DNA from: Methylocystaceae bacterium
GTDB lineage: Bacteria; Pseudomonadota; Alphaproteobacteria; Rhodospirillales; Terasakiellaceae
Direction: 5' to 3'
Length of the DNA: 64,000 nucleotides
Assembly (NCBI GenBank): GCA_013373205.1
Contig: JABXIG010000011.1
Location: 232,523-296,522, forward strand
Shown: in pieces, positions 25,186 through 35,617 of the stretch
Layout of the letters: every line of letters begins with the position of its first letter
Numbering within the stretch: the first letter of the stretch is position 1
The notes under the pieces: generated by a model
Told to the model about the DNA's origin: nothing
The model's database searches: none
What the model saw: the letters and a program-made list of their open reading frames with translations, nothing else
Translations under genes and position numbers: made by a program

Positions 25186-26142
25186 TTGCCAAAAAGCAGC
25201 GAGAAGAATCACGAACACCTGTTCGCCATTCGGTTGATGCAGCACTTGGTGGTGCCCACCTTTGTGCTGGATCCGGATGGAAAGGTCATGATCTGGAATA
25301 AGGCATGTGAGCGTTTAACCAATGTAACAGCCACGGATGTTGTCGGCACAAATGACCATTGGAAAGCGTTTTATGATCAGCCCCGTGCTTGTCTGGCTGA
25401 TCTTGTTCTGGAAGAACGCACAGATGAAATTGAACGGCTATATGCGGCACATTCGGTCAAGGATGATGTATTTGTCGGGGTGCGTGCTGAAAACTGGGCG
25501 GTAATGCCGCGTGCTTCCAAGCGTTTGTATCTGGCGATTAACTGCGGGCCGATTTATGACGATGATGGCAACATGATTGCGGTGGTGGAAACCTTACGTG
25601 ACATGACCGAACAAAAACGCGCTGAAGAAGCGCTTCATAGTCTGGCCCATAAGGATGGTTTGACAAATCTGGCCAACCGCCGCTCTTTCGACATGAAGCT
25701 GGAAGCGGATTTGATGCATGCCCAACGCAAGGAAGAACAAATTGCCTTACTATTGTGTGATGTGGATCATTTCAAACTTTTTAATGACACCTATGGGCAT
25801 CAGGCCGGGGATGAATGTCTGAAGAAAGTGGCTCGGGTCATTGAAAAACAAGCTTTGCGGCCCACAGATCTGGCGGCCCGTTATGGTGGGGAAGAATTTG
25901 CGATTATCCTGCCCAATACAACGCAAGAAGGGGCGTTAAAAGTCGCCAAACGTTTAAGAAATGCGATCTATGATCTGAATTTGGAACATAGCAGCAGCCT
26001 AACCAATGAAAGGGTGACGGTTAGTGTCGGTGTGGCTTGCTTTGTTCCGGAAAAAGACATGGAGCCAACTGATTTTATCGAAAAGGCTGATGAAGCGCTC
26101 TATCAGGCCAAAGAAGATGGGCGCAATAAAGTGGTTTGTTAA
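25186..26142 (+). CDS. PAS-domain diguanylate cyclase
   Basis: 318 residues. The start is a TTG at 25186 with GGGAGA five bases upstream; the first ATG would remove the beginning of the PAS domain. A PAS domain spans about 15-145, and the GGDEF domain about 150-315. The active site is RYGGEEFAI, with an RxxD inhibitory site (RPTD) five residues before GGEEF, so product feedback is expected. It should convert two GTP into cyclic di-GMP in response to a PAS ligand. Its end overlaps by four bases the end of the convergent hybrid kinase gene. Confidence 0.88.
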   Translation: MPKSSEKNHEHLFAIRLMQHLVVPTFVLDPDGKVMIWNKACERLTNVTATDVVGTNDHWKAFYDQPRACLADLVLEERTDEIERLYAAHSVKDDVFVGVRAENWAVMPRASKRLYLAINCGPIYDDDGNMIAVVETLRDMTEQKRAEEALHSLAHKDGLTNLANRRSFDMKLEADLMHAQRKEEQIALLLCDVDHFKLFNDTYGHQAGDECLKKVARVIEKQALRPTDLAARYGGEEFAIILPNTTQEGALKVAKRLRNAIYDLNLEHSSSLTNERVTVSVGVACFVPEKDMEPTDFIEKADEALYQAKEDGRNKVVC

Positions 26143-28898
26143 CCGTTTAGCTGGGTAATGGAGTCTAAAACAACCTTGTAGGCATCTTCAAGATCAGCAA
26201 TGATTTTGCTGACATCCGTTTTTCCTCGCGCCAATGCATCTTCTAATTCCCGGGAAGCTTCAAAAATATCATTGGCAGCAATGGCACCAGCAACCCCTTT
26301 AATGCTGTGGGCAATCATGCGGGCATTGTCCTGATCTTTCTCTTTCAAGGACTGCTTGATTTCATTGACCAGGTTTGCGCGGTCGCGTTTAAAAATTTCC
26401 AGCAACTCACGATAAAGCGCGCTATTGCCGCCCAAACGTTCCAGCCCGCCATCAAGATCAATCCCGGCCATTGTTGGTGGCAGGATTTTGCGATCTTTCG
26501 GTTTTGGTGCGACAGGTTCAGGACGTTCAAACGGTTTTGCTTTTTTCGGACGGGTTTTGACCCATTGGGCCAGCGTTTCAAACAAATGGTCTGGTTCTAC
26601 GGGTTTGGTCAAATGGTCATTCATGCCCGCAGAAATACATTTGTTATGTTCACTGCGCATGGCGTGGGCTGTCATCGCAATGATGGGCAGGTCCTCGAAG
26701 CGGGCATCGGCGCGGATCACCCCGGTTGCTTCATAGCCATCCATTTCCGGCATTTGAATATCCATTAGAATGGCATCATAATATTCGGTGTCGGCTTCAT
26801 TGAGCACCATGTCTGAAGCTTCTTTGCCATTTTCTGCCATATCAACAAGAATACCTGCCCCTTGCAGAATTTCCTGTCCGACCTGGCGGTTGATCTCGTT
26901 ATCATCACACAGCAGGATACGTGTGCCGGCCAGTTCCAGTTTTGCGGGGCTGTCCATGGTTTTCTTGCGACGCGGACGATCCAGCAGAATTTCCTGACCG
27001 AAGCTTATCATGATCGCATCAAACAAGGACGATTGGCTGACTGGTTTTTGCAGGAAGACATCAATCGGGGTATCTTCCAGATTGAGCGAGGCTGCTTTTC
27101 CGGCTTGTCCAGACACCATGATGATTTTTGGTAGAAAGACACTCTGGCGGTTTTTAAAAATCTGCTGGGCAGTTTGCAGGCCATCCTGATGGGGCATCTT
27201 CCAGTCCATCACGACAAATTCATAGGGACTGCCAAGTGAAATCGCTTTTTCAATCTCGGCAATAGCATCCAGTCCGCTTTCAACCACATGGGCATCAAAA
27301 GACATATGGGTGAGCATGGTCTGTAGAATTTCGCGGGAGGCCTTGCTGTCGTCCACGACCAGCACTTTCATGGAATACATATCGCGAGACAGGGCTTTTT
27401 TGTCTGCTGTCTCGACTTCTTCATAGCCAAATTTGGCGGTGAATGTGAATGTGCTGCCTTCATTGGGCGCACTGGTAACGCCGATTTGCCCCTCCATCAT
27501 TTCCACCAGTTGTTTGGAAATGGTCAGGCCCAGACCGGTACCGCCATATTTACGGGTGTTGGAGTTATCAGCCTGATTAAAGGCCTGAAAGAGATTGGCG
27601 ATTTGTTCGTTGCTTAGTCCAATGCCGGAATCAGATACATTGAATTCAAGCATGACATGGGTATCGCCTTTTTCCACGACATTGGTTGAGACAATAACTT
27701 CACCGACTTCCGTAAATTTGATGGCGTTGGAGGTCAGGTTCAGCAAAATCTGACCAAGGCGTAAAGGGTCACCCTTCAAGGTCATTGGGACATCGGGCGA
27801 AATATCAAATAAGAGTTCAATGCCTTTTTGTTCCGCGCTTAGGCTGACAAGGTTGCTGAGGTTTTCGAAATTGTCATTAAGGGCGAAATCGACATTTTCC
27901 AACTCCATCTTCTTGGCTTCGATCTTGGAGAAATCGAGGATATCATTAATGATCCCAAGAAGGTTTTTAGCAGACACGTCAATTTTGCGGAGATAATCGC
28001 TTTGTTGTGGCGTCAGGTCCGTTTTTGAGGCCAGATGGCTCAAGCCGATAATCGCGTTCATCGGTGTTCTGATTTCATGGCTCATATTCGCAAGGAACTG
28101 ACTTTTTGCCATGTCGCTTTTTTCGGCCTTTTCTTTGGCGGTACGCAGTTCTGCTTCCATGCGCACGCGTTCTGTCAGGTCATCTTCGGTAATGATATAG
28201 GTGTTTTCCCCGGTTAAGGGATTGCGGGTGACGCGCACATCGACTGTGTGTTTGCGTGGGCCCCGTTTGGTGTTCATCATGAAATCACCGTGGGTATTTT
28301 CCACCCGTTTGGCTTTTTCAAAGATGGTGATGCCTTCGTTCACATCGTGGAAACGACGCACGAACAAGGGCAATTCTTGATTTGGATCTGTACGTTCCTG
28401 ACCATAGACACCGGATGCGCTAGGGTTCTGGCGCATCAATTCACCTTCTTTGGTGAAGATGGAGATAATCACGGATGTATAGCGTGTGGCTTCGACCAGC
28501 AGCATATTTTCCGGCTCTTTCCCCAGATCGACTTCTTCAGAGATAAAGGCCATGATGCCTTGGGATTTTTCTTTCCCCAACAGCAAGGCACGTTGGCGCA
28601 TATAGACTGTTTTTGGTTCTCCGTTGGGATAAGTTGTCCAGCTTTCCGTTGATTCGCCTAAAGTCGCTGCCTTGTCATAGACCTGTTCCATGCGCTGGCG
28701 TGTGCCTTCGCTATCGCCGGACATGTCTTTGTCGATCATATCCTGAACGGTCTTGACGCCCCAAAATTTCAACCCTGCCTGATTACACCACCAGAACTTA
28801 TAATTACCCAGATCGAAAATCCATGTGGGTGACGGAACGAGGTCGAAATCTGCAAGTTCTGAGCGGTCTATGAAATGGCGTAAATCTTTGTAAGACAA
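26139..28898 (-). CDS. Hybrid histidine kinase (PAS-PAS-HisKA-HATPase-REC-REC-Hpt)
   Basis: 919 residues with no membrane helix, so a soluble sensor. Two PAS domains (about 15-120 and 130-250) precede HisKA with the phosphorylated histidine in [10 protein letters not shown] near residue 273. The HATPase follows (about 385-500; ISDSGIGL-like [10 protein letters not shown] and [11 protein letters not shown]). Two receiver domains carry aspartates in VVMDWKMP and [11 protein letters not shown], and a C-terminal Hpt domain has its histidine in [11 protein letters not shown] complete His-Asp-His relay is present. No response regulator is adjacent; its output partner is unknown and could be the REC-GGDEF-EAL protein at 7 kb. 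Confidence 0.88.
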   Translation of the reverse strand: MSYKDLRHFIDRSELADFDLVPSPTWIFDLGNYKFWWCNQAGLKFWGVKTVQDMIDKDMSGDSEGTRQRMEQVYDKAATLGESTESWTTYPNGEPKTVYMRQRALLLGKEKSQGIMAFISEEVDLGKEPENMLLVEATRYTSVIISIFTKEGELMRQNPSASGVYGQERTDPNQELPLFVRRFHDVNEGITIFEKAKRVENTHGDFMMNTKRGPRKHTVDVRVTRNPLTGENTYIITEDDLTERVRMEAELRTAKEKAEKSDMAKSQFLANMSHEIRTPMNAIIGLSHLASKTDLTPQQSDYLRKIDVSAKNLLGIINDILDFSKIEAKKMELENVDFALNDNFENLSNLVSLSAEQKGIELLFDISPDVPMTLKGDPLRLGQILLNLTSNAIKFTEVGEVIVSTNVVEKGDTHVMLEFNVSDSGIGLSNEQIANLFQAFNQADNSNTRKYGGTGLGLTISKQLVEMMEGQIGVTSAPNEGSTFTFTAKFGYEEVETADKKALSRDMYSMKVLVVDDSKASREILQTMLTHMSFDAHVVESGLDAIAEIEKAISLGSPYEFVVMDWKMPHQDGLQTAQQIFKNRQSVFLPKIIMVSGQAGKAASLNLEDTPIDVFLQKPVSQSSLFDAIMISFGQEILLDRPRRKKTMDSPAKLELAGTRILLCDDNEINRQVGQEILQGAGILVDMAENGKEASDMVLNEADTEYYDAILMDIQMPEMDGYEATGVIRADARFEDLPIIAMTAHAMRSEHNKCISAGMNDHLTKPVEPDHLFETLAQWVKTRPKKAKPFERPEPVAPKPKDRKILPPTMAGIDLDGGLERLGGNSALYRELLEIFKRDRANLVNEIKQSLKEKDQDNARMIAHSIKGVAGAIAANDIFEASRELEDALARGKTDVSKIIADLEDAYKVVLDSITQLNG

Positions 28899-28981
28899 GG
28901 AAAAGGCTCTCTTAAATTAATAGTGGAACTGATATTAGCTCAGTTTGCGAACAGATTAAAAGAGCTATCCACATGAAAATT

Positions 28982-29812
28982 TCAAGAAAGCGCAAAATTC
29001 CTTTTTTCAACAAAGGATTGGGCGGGGTGAGTGCTATCATGGAGAAGACCGGCTAACCCATTGGCAACACGTGTTTCAACCCAGGCTGCAGCTTCTTTGC
29101 GATCAGCAAAATCAGAGGCCATTGCAGGGCTATGAAAAATCACGTCAACGTAGCAACCTTCAAGACAAAAAACGCGCCAGAGGTGCGGTGGCAGGGTCAT
29201 ATCCCCATACCAGGCAAAAGAATCGCGTTCATCCGGGGTTAAAGCTGTGCCATCGGTTTTGCGGCTAAAGGCAATGGTGACAGGTTGGATGGCACATTCA
29301 CTGCGGATGTGGTCTTCCATGACCATTTCAAACAAGGAGGATTTAAAAGGTAGGACGATTTCGCCTTTGGAACTGGTTCCTTCCGGAAAGACCATTAGGT
29401 GTTCCCCATCCAGAATGCGCTGTTGCAGTTCAACCTTTTGCTGACGGGTCTTAGAGGGTTTGCGTTCAATAAAGGCGGTTTGTGCAATTCGGGCTAGAAA
29501 GCCAAATAAAGGCCAGCCTGCTACATCCGCCTTTGCCACAAAGGTAATATCGTGGCAGGAGGCTAATATCGGGATATCCAGGTAAGAAATATGGTTTCCA
29601 GCCAGAAGAACTCTTTTACCTTGATAAGCTGTTCCATGATGTTTCACTTTCATGCCAATTATTTTACAAACGCCACGATGCCAGAGGTTGACAAATGGGC
29701 GGCGGATGCGCCGCCCCAAGATAAAGATCAGCAGATAAGGCGGGACCAACAGCACTGTCCAGCTTAGGAAGAAGAGGGCACGTATGACCCCGCGGGTAAT
29801 AGATGTCTTCAT
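28982..29812 (-). CDS. olsA: Lyso-ornithine-lipid / lysophosphatidate acyltransferase
   Basis: 276 residues of the PlsC family. An N-terminal membrane helix (about 9-32) is followed by GNHISYLDIPIL, the NHx4D catalytic motif (about 72-83), and VFPEGTSSKG (about 143-152), the substrate-binding motif. The start overlaps the olsB-like stop codon as ATGA, so the two are coupled. Together they are expected to make phosphorus-free ornithine lipids: OlsB forms the amide-linked 3-hydroxyacyl ornithine and OlsA adds the second acyl chain. A phosphatidate-synthesis role is possible, but pairing with olsB favours OlsA. Confidence 0.82.
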   Translation of the reverse strand: MKTSITRGVIRALFFLSWTVLLVPPYLLIFILGRRIRRPFVNLWHRGVCKIIGMKVKHHGTAYQGKRVLLAGNHISYLDIPILASCHDITFVAKADVAGWPLFGFLARIAQTAFIERKPSKTRQQKVELQQRILDGEHLMVFPEGTSSKGEIVLPFKSSLFEMVMEDHIRSECAIQPVTIAFSRKTDGTALTPDERDSFAWYGDMTLPPHLWRVFCLEGCYVDVIFHSPAMASDFADRKEAAAWVETRVANGLAGLLHDSTHPAQSFVEKRNFALS

Positions 29813-30612
29813 GTGTTGGCCTGATTCTCGATATCGGCTGAATCTTGCAGATAATGACGTTGGTAACGACCTGTCACATTGCCGGTTTCGACCAAGAGGC
29901 AGACATCGGTGGTGTTGAACTGGTGGTCGATCACAGCGCCTTGACCGATGACACCGCCAACACGCAGGTAGCCTTTGATCAGTGGGGGCATTTCACGTAA
30001 AGCCTGACGGCTGTCAATCTGTTTTTTCTTGAGCAGCTTCATGTCCACATAACGGTGATCCAGGGCCTTTGGGGACCATTCCGATGGCGCGCTGTGGTGG
30101 TGAGACAGGTAAGAAAGGGCAGAAGCCATCGCTTTTGTATCTGTGCCGGGAAAGCTTGCGCAGCCAAACATCAAAGAGATGTTGTTTTGCGTGATGTAAT
30201 CGGCAATGCCACGCCATAAAAGCTGCATAACGGCTTTGCCACGGTAGTTGGGATCCACACAGGAACGGCCCAGTTCCACTATTTCCCCGGGGAAATTTTG
30301 TAAATGGCTGAGATCGAATTCATCAGCGGAATAAAAACCTTCGTGCAGCATGGCGACAGAACGGCGTAGCAGACGGTAGGTGCCAACGACAAAATCAAGT
30401 CCGGCTTTTTCTTTTTCAACATCAATAACCAGAAGATGGTCGCAATAGTCGTCAAAACGGTCAAAATCGCGTTTGGCATCGGCAACGTCTTTGTCAGGGA
30501 CAGCCCCCATACCTTCGAAAAAGACTTGATAACGCAACCGTTGGGCAGCGCGGACATCTTCTTCTGTTTTTGCCAGGCGAACATCGAGGGTGGATTGATT
30601 GAATTGCGTCAT
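29809..30612 (-). CDS. olsB: L-ornithine N-alpha-acyltransferase
   Basis: 267 residues from ATG at 30612; ATG and GTG codons at 30621 and 30624 are alternatives and cannot be separated by ribosome sites. The sequence matches the OlsB GNAT-fold family: LRYQVFFEGMGA near the N-terminus, DHLLVID, VVGTYRLLR, ELGRSCVDPNYRG in the acyl-carrier-binding core, and LMFGCASFPGTD. It transfers a 3-hydroxyacyl chain from acyl carrier protein to ornithine. It is coupled to olsA downstream. In many alphaproteobacteria these genes are induced by phosphate limitation; no Pho box was identified here. Confidence 0.85.
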   Translation of the reverse strand: MTQFNQSTLDVRLAKTEEDVRAAQRLRYQVFFEGMGAVPDKDVADAKRDFDRFDDYCDHLLVIDVEKEKAGLDFVVGTYRLLRRSVAMLHEGFYSADEFDLSHLQNFPGEIVELGRSCVDPNYRGKAVMQLLWRGIADYITQNNISLMFGCASFPGTDTKAMASALSYLSHHHSAPSEWSPKALDHRYVDMKLLKKKQIDSRQALREMPPLIKGYLRVGGVIGQGAVIDHQFNTTDVCLLVETGNVTGRYQRHYLQDSADIENQANT

Positions 30613-30743
30613 TGGTCTCATCACTGATCGTTAATCTTTGTAAAAAATAAATTACAGGACAGACTGGATCAGGAATGTTTCAACGCCGTGAAGCTTTCGT
30701 GACGTTAAGGCTTAAGTTTTATGACGCGAAAATCAGTAATGAT

Positions 30744-31073
30744 TTAATGCGGTGTGGTTTTGGAAAAGAGATTGATGACGGCAACCCCGATGATGATAAA
30801 ACCGATGCCGATCAGGGCAGGCAGGTCGGGGATTTGCTTATAGATAAAGGCCCCTGCGATGGTAACCAGCACAATGCCAACGCCTGACCAGATGGCATAT
30901 GTTATGCCGATGGGCAGGGTGCGAATGGCCAGTGTCATAAAATAAAACGCCAGCCCATAGCCAATGACAACCACTAGGCTGGGGCCAAGGCGGGTAAATT
31001 CCTCAGATGCTTTTAAGCTACTGGTGGCGACAACTTCGCCGACAATGGCGATGGCAAGGTAAAGATAAGCCAC
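30744..31073 (-). CDS. Small multidrug resistance (EmrE/QacE-type) exporter
   Basis: 109 residues with four membrane helices. The essential glutamate of the SMR family is in IVGEVVATSSLK (E13), and AFYFMTLAIRTLPIGITYAI followed by WSGVG is the conserved second-third helix region. It should work as an antiparallel dimer exchanging protons for cationic lipophilic compounds. Guanidinium export, another SMR activity, is less likely from these motifs but not excluded. It lies five bases after the cyclic-nucleotide-binding gene on the same strand, so the two are probably co-transcribed. Confidence 0.85.
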   Translation of the reverse strand: MAYLYLAIAIVGEVVATSSLKASEEFTRLGPSLVVVIGYGLAFYFMTLAIRTLPIGITYAIWSGVGIVLVTIAGAFIYKQIPDLPALIGIGFIIIGVAVINLFSKTTPH

Positions 31074-31078
31074 AAGAT

Positions 31079-31534
31079 TTAACCCATGTAGGACATTTTA
31101 ATGTCAAGGGTACGCAGTCGACGGATCACAGTCACCAGCAAGGAATGATAAAAACGCTGTAAAAAGGTTGCATCTGCGTTTGCCATGTCCTGTACCAGTT
31201 CATGATCGATGGCTTGCACGACGACGTCGCCCTTTGCAATCAGGGTTGCACTCGCCCCGCCCTGATCGACAAATGACATTTCGCCAACAGTGCCCCCGCG
31301 GGTCAGGGGGGTGGATAGTTCGGTTTCTACCCCATCGTCATTTTTACGAATGACGCGGACTTCACCTTCGATAATGACCATCAGTTGGGGGTGTTTTTCG
31401 CCTTCAATCATCAGCGTTGCCCCATCCTGAAAGACAAGGTCGGTGGCTTTCTTAGCCAAAATTTCCAGTTCGTCTTTGTTTAACTGCTGAAAGGCTTTGT
31501 CAAATGCATCAAGGCTCATGATCGGGCTCGTCAT
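31079..31534 (-). CDS. Cyclic-nucleotide-binding-domain protein
   Basis: 151 residues consisting of a single CAP-type sensor domain, with no DNA-binding helix-turn-helix. The phosphate-binding cassette is recognisable (GGTVGEMSFVDQGGASATL), but the arginine that normally contacts the cyclic phosphate (PRSA/PRAAT) is replaced, so cyclic AMP or GMP binding is doubtful. ATG at 31534. It is followed after five bases by the SMR exporter gene. The role is unknown. Confidence 0.72.
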   Translation of the reverse strand: MTSPIMSLDAFDKAFQQLNKDELEILAKKATDLVFQDGATLMIEGEKHPQLMVIIEGEVRVIRKNDDGVETELSTPLTRGGTVGEMSFVDQGGASATLIAKGDVVVQAIDHELVQDMANADATFLQRFYHSLLVTVIRRLRTLDIKMSYMG

Positions 31535-31570
31535 TTTAAATATAATTTATGTTATGACTATCATGCCTTG

Positions 31571-31589
31571 AGACTTTGGGGTCAAGTCT
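31571..31589. promoter_or_regulatory. Short inverted repeat before the urea-sensor-like operon
   Basis: AGACTT and AAGTCT separated by seven bases lie about 13 bases upstream of a good -35 hexamer for the UrtA-like gene. It could be an operator or a small terminator for the opposite strand. Confidence 0.3.
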
Positions 31590-31601
31590 GGAATCTAATA
31601 A

Positions 31602-31629
31602 TTGACGTGCCTTGTGCCTGAGATAAGAT
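31602..31629 (+). promoter_or_regulatory. Sigma-70-type promoter for the UrtA-like/kinase operon
   Basis: TTGACG at 31602-31607 and TAAGAT at 31624-31629 are separated by 16 bases, close to the consensus housekeeping promoter. The start codon of the UrtA-like gene is 30 bases further, after GGGAG. Unlike urtA itself, this unit therefore seems to be expressed constitutively, as would suit a sensor. Confidence 0.5.
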
Positions 31630-31659
31630 ACAGTGTCTTAAAAGGGAGCACTGTCATAC

Positions 31660-32967
31660 ATGCTCGATTCCGTGCGTTATAAAGTTTTTGGAGAACGCCA
31701 CCGTTATTATCTGATTGCGGTGCTGGCAGTTGTGCTGGGTCTTATTCTTGCACTGATTGCCCCTAATGTGATCGGGGTCGGCCATATGCCAAAGAAAACG
31801 CCGATTAAGATCGGTGTGCTGCACTCCCTAAGTGGGACCATGGCATTAAGTGAACGATCAGTTGCGGAAGCTACGGTTTTGGCGGTGGGGGAGCTAAATC
31901 GACGTGGCGGTGTTTTGGGACGCAAGGTTGAAGCAATCGTGATCGATGGACAATCCAATTGGGATGTTTTTGCGCTGCAAGCCAAAAAACTGATTACAGA
32001 CCATCAGGTATCAGCTGTTTTTGGCTGCTGGACCTCTGCTTGTCGTAAAACGGTAAAGCCTGTTTTTGAACATTATGACCATGTCTTGTTTTATCCGGTG
32101 CAATATGAAGGCTTGGAACTGTCGCCTAACATTATTTACACAGGGGCGGCACCAAACCAGCAAATTATCCCGGCAACCAAATGGACCATTGATAATGTGG
32201 GCAAACGCATTTATCTGGTTGGATCAGACTATGTCTTTCCGCGTACAGCTCATGCCATTATCCGCACACAGGTGGCCGCGCTAAATGGGCAGATTGTAGG
32301 GGAAGCCTATAGCCATCTGGGCGGGACGGATTTTTCTGCGATCATTGATGATATCAAGGAAAAGAAACCGGATATTATTTTCAACACCATCAATGGCGAT
32401 AGTAATCTGGCTTTTTATAAGCAATTGCGCAGCCGGGGTATCGGTTCACAGGATATCCCTGTCATGTCATTTAGTCTGGCAGAATCAGAAGTGCAGGTTA
32501 TCGGACCTGACCTTGTAGCTGGTGATTATGCGGCGCGTAATTATTTTCAAACCATCCAAAGTGAGCAGAACAAAGATTTTGTCAGTAAATATCGTGCTCG
32601 CTTTGGGGCACATAAGGTGACCACAGCCCCGATGGAAGCAGCGTATTTTGGTGTCTTTATGTGGGCGCAAGCGGTGGAAGAAAGTGGATCCATCCAATAT
32701 CACGGTTTCCGTGATGCCTTGTTGGGACAAACCCTGAATGCGCCCAGTGGTGTGGTTTATATTGACCCGAACAGTCAGCATACCTGGCGCACCGTTTTGA
32801 TCGGTCAGGTCAGAACAGATGGCAATTTCGATCTGATCTGGGACAGTGGCCGTCCGGTTCGCCCTGTTCCTTTCCCGGGCTTTATTGCCAAAGCAAGATG
32901 GGAAAAATTCTTAAATGACCTGTTTGAAGGCTGGGGTGGTCAGTGGGAGGCAGCGGGGCGCACATGA
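31660..32967 (+). CDS. Membrane-anchored UrtA-like urea/amide-binding protein
   Basis: 435 residues, clearly related to UrtA encoded 4 kb downstream: shared segments include IKIGVLHSLSGTMA, VFGCWTSACRKTVKPV, LFYPVQYEG and YTGAAPNQQ. It differs in starting with a basic stretch and a membrane helix (about 18-38) without a clear cleavage site, so it stays anchored to the inner membrane. It also lacks the CGNC-containing tail of UrtA. Its TGA overlaps the kinase gene start (ATGA). Together these suggest a periplasmic ligand detector for the hybrid kinase rather than a transporter subunit. The ligand is presumably urea or a short amide, from the shared binding-site sequence. Confidence 0.82.
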   Translation: MLDSVRYKVFGERHRYYLIAVLAVVLGLILALIAPNVIGVGHMPKKTPIKIGVLHSLSGTMALSERSVAEATVLAVGELNRRGGVLGRKVEAIVIDGQSNWDVFALQAKKLITDHQVSAVFGCWTSACRKTVKPVFEHYDHVLFYPVQYEGLELSPNIIYTGAAPNQQIIPATKWTIDNVGKRIYLVGSDYVFPRTAHAIIRTQVAALNGQIVGEAYSHLGGTDFSAIIDDIKEKKPDIIFNTINGDSNLAFYKQLRSRGIGSQDIPVMSFSLAESEVQVIGPDLVAGDYAARNYFQTIQSEQNKDFVSKYRARFGAHKVTTAPMEAAYFGVFMWAQAVEESGSIQYHGFRDALLGQTLNAPSGVVYIDPNSQHTWRTVLIGQVRTDGNFDLIWDSGRPVRPVPFPGFIAKARWEKFLNDLFEGWGGQWEAAGRT

Positions 32968-35615
32968 TGGAACCGAATCAGCCCGCGCGCCCTTTTAGCC
33001 TGTCAACCGAGATCGGCGGCATGTTTGTGTTGCTTGGTCTGTTGCCCTTATTTCTGATCGGTTGGCAATATTATAAAGGTGTTGAAAAACAGCTTCACGA
33101 TGAAATTTCACGCAGCCTGAGTGCCTTGGCCGATAATAAGGTGGAACGGGTGGAATCCTTTGCGCGCGATACCTTAAAAGAAGTTCAGGTGCTGGCTAAT
33201 TCTTCTGTCGTTGCGCGTGCGATGGCGCGGCTAAGCCTATCTGGATCGTATGAACTGGGGGAGCTGGGCCAAGAACTGCGTCAATATAATGATAATATAG
33301 AAGCCGGTGATTTGTTTTTAATCTCCCCAAGCGGCAAGATCGTTTTTGCCGCGCGTCAAAACGAGCTTGTGGGGATGGATTTGCATAAACATGAAGGTGG
33401 CTATCATCTTCTTGCAAGTGCTTTTGATCGGGCACGTACGTTGTTGGAACCGCATAATTCGGATTTTGCCTATGATCCATTCTTAAAAGTTCCTTCAGGT
33501 TTTGTTGCCGCCCCGATCCTGAAGAACGGTTACGTGTTGGGGGTTGCGGCATTACGATTAAATCGGGATGCCTTATTTCGGATCATTGGGGATTATTCGG
33601 GCCTTGGGCGCACCGGTGAAACCATGGTGGCTGGTTATGACGGGCAGAACGTGCAGCTGTTTGGTCCGGTGCGTTTTGCTGAAAACTTTGATCGTCAGCT
33701 CAGCGAAGCTTTTCAAAAACCTTTTATGGAGGCCTTGTCCGGGGAACGTAGCGTTCAACTGGTTGTGGACTATCGCGGCAAGGATGTGATTGCGGCTTGG
33801 CGTTATGTCCCGTCTTTTCGCTGGGCCTTGGTGGTCAAGGTCGATGTGGAAGAACGTCTTGCCCCCATCACACAATTGCGCAATATGGGCATCGTGTTTT
33901 TATCGGTGATGGGCTTTCTGGTCATTGCGGTTTCCACCCTGATGGCACGTGCGATTACGACACCCATTCGACAGTTGGAAATTGCTGCGCGGAATCTGTC
34001 GGAAAAAGGTGAAGCCGACATGGTGCCGGAACGCGGCGCGTGGGAGATTAATTCACTGGCCAAGGGCTTTAACGTCATGAGTCAACGTATTCAGTCCTAT
34101 CAGACGGGGCTGCGTCGTATGGTGGAAGAACGCACGGCCGAACTTAAAAAAGCAAAGGATGAGGCAGAACGGGCAACACGGGCAAAAACCGATTTCCTTG
34201 CGATGATGAGCCATGAGATCAGAACCCCGCTTAATGGCCTGATGGGGATGGCGGAACTCTTAAAGAGTCAGGAGATGGGGCCACTTGCGCGTGATTATGT
34301 CCAGACCTTGCATCAAAGCGGTGCAGCCTTAAGCGATCTGTTGAATGATTTGTTGGATATCTCGCGTATTGAAGCGGGGAAAATGGAATTGGACGTGCGT
34401 AGTTTTGCCCCGGATACTTTATTGCAAAGCCTCTCTTCGCTTATGCGGCGTTCTGCTGAAATGAAGGGCCTGCGGTATGATTTGAAGATTGATGCAAATG
34501 TGCCCGAAGCCGTCATGGGCGATGCCGCGCGTTTACGTCAGATTTTACTAAATCTGAGCGGCAATGCCATTAAGTTTACCGCTGAGGGGGTCATCGAAGT
34601 TTCTTTAACATCCAGACCTGTGGAAGAAGGCAAGGTAGAGCTGATTTTTAAAGTTAAAGACAGCGGCATCGGCATTCCTGAAAAAGAACGTCACAAGTTG
34701 TTCCAGCCCTTTTCTCAATTGGGGGAGGGACGTTCCAAGCGCTATGGCGGGGCCGGTCTGGGACTGGCGATATCGCAACGGTTGGCAGAAACCATGGGCG
34801 GGGCCATCCGATTGGAAGAACAGACAGGTCCGGGTAGTTGTTTTGTGGTCAGTCTGCCCTTTGAATTGGCGGAAAAAACACAAACAGATGAAGAAGCCTT
34901 GGTGAAAATCCAACCGCTTCGCATCCTGATTGTTGAAGATGAACCGATTAACCGCCGGGTTTTATCCGGTCTGTTGCGTCAGGACGGCCACGATGTTTTA
35001 AGCAGTGAAAATGGTGAAGCCGCGATGGAGGTTTTGAAAAATGAACCCGTCGATGTGGTTTTAAGTGATCTGCGCTTACCGGGTATGAGCGGCTTTGACG
35101 TGATTGATAAGGTTCATAATGACTGGAAAATCCCGGTGATTGCCGTAACCGCGAACCTGATGCCCGATGATGTACAGGATTGCCTGACAGCCGGGGCATA
35201 TGATGTCATTGGCAAGCCGATTGTGCCTGATACATTAAGACGGGTCTTGCAGCGTTTGATGGAAGGCCGGGTTTCAGAGAGTGTGGCTGAAGTGGTGTCA
35301 GAAGATATCTTCTCATCTGCCTATCTGGACCAATTGGCAGAAGTTCTGCCAAAAGAAGAAATCAAAAGCCTGATGGATAAAGCAGAAATGTCAGTGCGCG
35401 AACATATGGATAACTTGATTACGGCTTTTGAAGATGACAGACAAGATGATTTGGCAAACCATGCCCATAAACTTGCAGGGGTGTCAGGCACGTATGGCAT
35501 GACGGCCCTGCGCCAGTTGGCCAAACGTATTGAGAAAGAAAAAACGTTGGATGTTGTCGCGCTTAAAGGTCTGGCGGATCGTTCACTCACCCTGATGTCA
35601 AAGTGGTCGGGTTGA
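32964..35615 (+). CDS. Membrane hybrid histidine kinase, putative urea sensor
   Basis: 883 residues from ATG at 32964, overlapping the upstream stop. A membrane helix (about 18-40), an extracytoplasmic Cache-like sensor (42-295; RYVPSFRWALVVKVD near its end) and a second helix (about 308-330) precede HAMP (330-382) and a coiled coil. HisKA has its histidine in [11 protein letters not shown] near residue 416; HATPase motifs are KDSGIGIPE and YGGAGLGLAIS. A receiver (VLSDLRLPGMSGFD near 698) and an Hpt domain (ANHAHKLAGVSG near 833) follow. Coupled to the UrtA-like protein and facing a response regulator, it is the likely signalling core of a urea-sensing system. Confidence 0.85.
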   Translation: MMEPNQPARPFSLSTEIGGMFVLLGLLPLFLIGWQYYKGVEKQLHDEISRSLSALADNKVERVESFARDTLKEVQVLANSSVVARAMARLSLSGSYELGELGQELRQYNDNIEAGDLFLISPSGKIVFAARQNELVGMDLHKHEGGYHLLASAFDRARTLLEPHNSDFAYDPFLKVPSGFVAAPILKNGYVLGVAALRLNRDALFRIIGDYSGLGRTGETMVAGYDGQNVQLFGPVRFAENFDRQLSEAFQKPFMEALSGERSVQLVVDYRGKDVIAAWRYVPSFRWALVVKVDVEERLAPITQLRNMGIVFLSVMGFLVIAVSTLMARAITTPIRQLEIAARNLSEKGEADMVPERGAWEINSLAKGFNVMSQRIQSYQTGLRRMVEERTAELKKAKDEAERATRAKTDFLAMMSHEIRTPLNGLMGMAELLKSQEMGPLARDYVQTLHQSGAALSDLLNDLLDISRIEAGKMELDVRSFAPDTLLQSLSSLMRRSAEMKGLRYDLKIDANVPEAVMGDAARLRQILLNLSGNAIKFTAEGVIEVSLTSRPVEEGKVELIFKVKDSGIGIPEKERHKLFQPFSQLGEGRSKRYGGAGLGLAISQRLAETMGGAIRLEEQTGPGSCFVVSLPFELAEKTQTDEEALVKIQPLRILIVEDEPINRRVLSGLLRQDGHDVLSSENGEAAMEVLKNEPVDVVLSDLRLPGMSGFDVIDKVHNDWKIPVIAVTANLMPDDVQDCLTAGAYDVIGKPIVPDTLRRVLQRLMEGRVSESVAEVVSEDIFSSAYLDQLAEVLPKEEIKSLMDKAEMSVREHMDNLITAFEDDRQDDLANHAHKLAGVSGTYGMTALRQLAKRIEKEKTLDVVALKGLADRSLTLMSKWSG

Positions 35616-35617
35616 TT

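Noticed and set aside
29809..30624. The acyltransferase pair as autoinducer synthase genes
   Set aside because: The GNAT-like gene resembles autoinducer synthases in fold, but its motifs and its coupling to a PlsC-type gene match ornithine-lipid synthesis.
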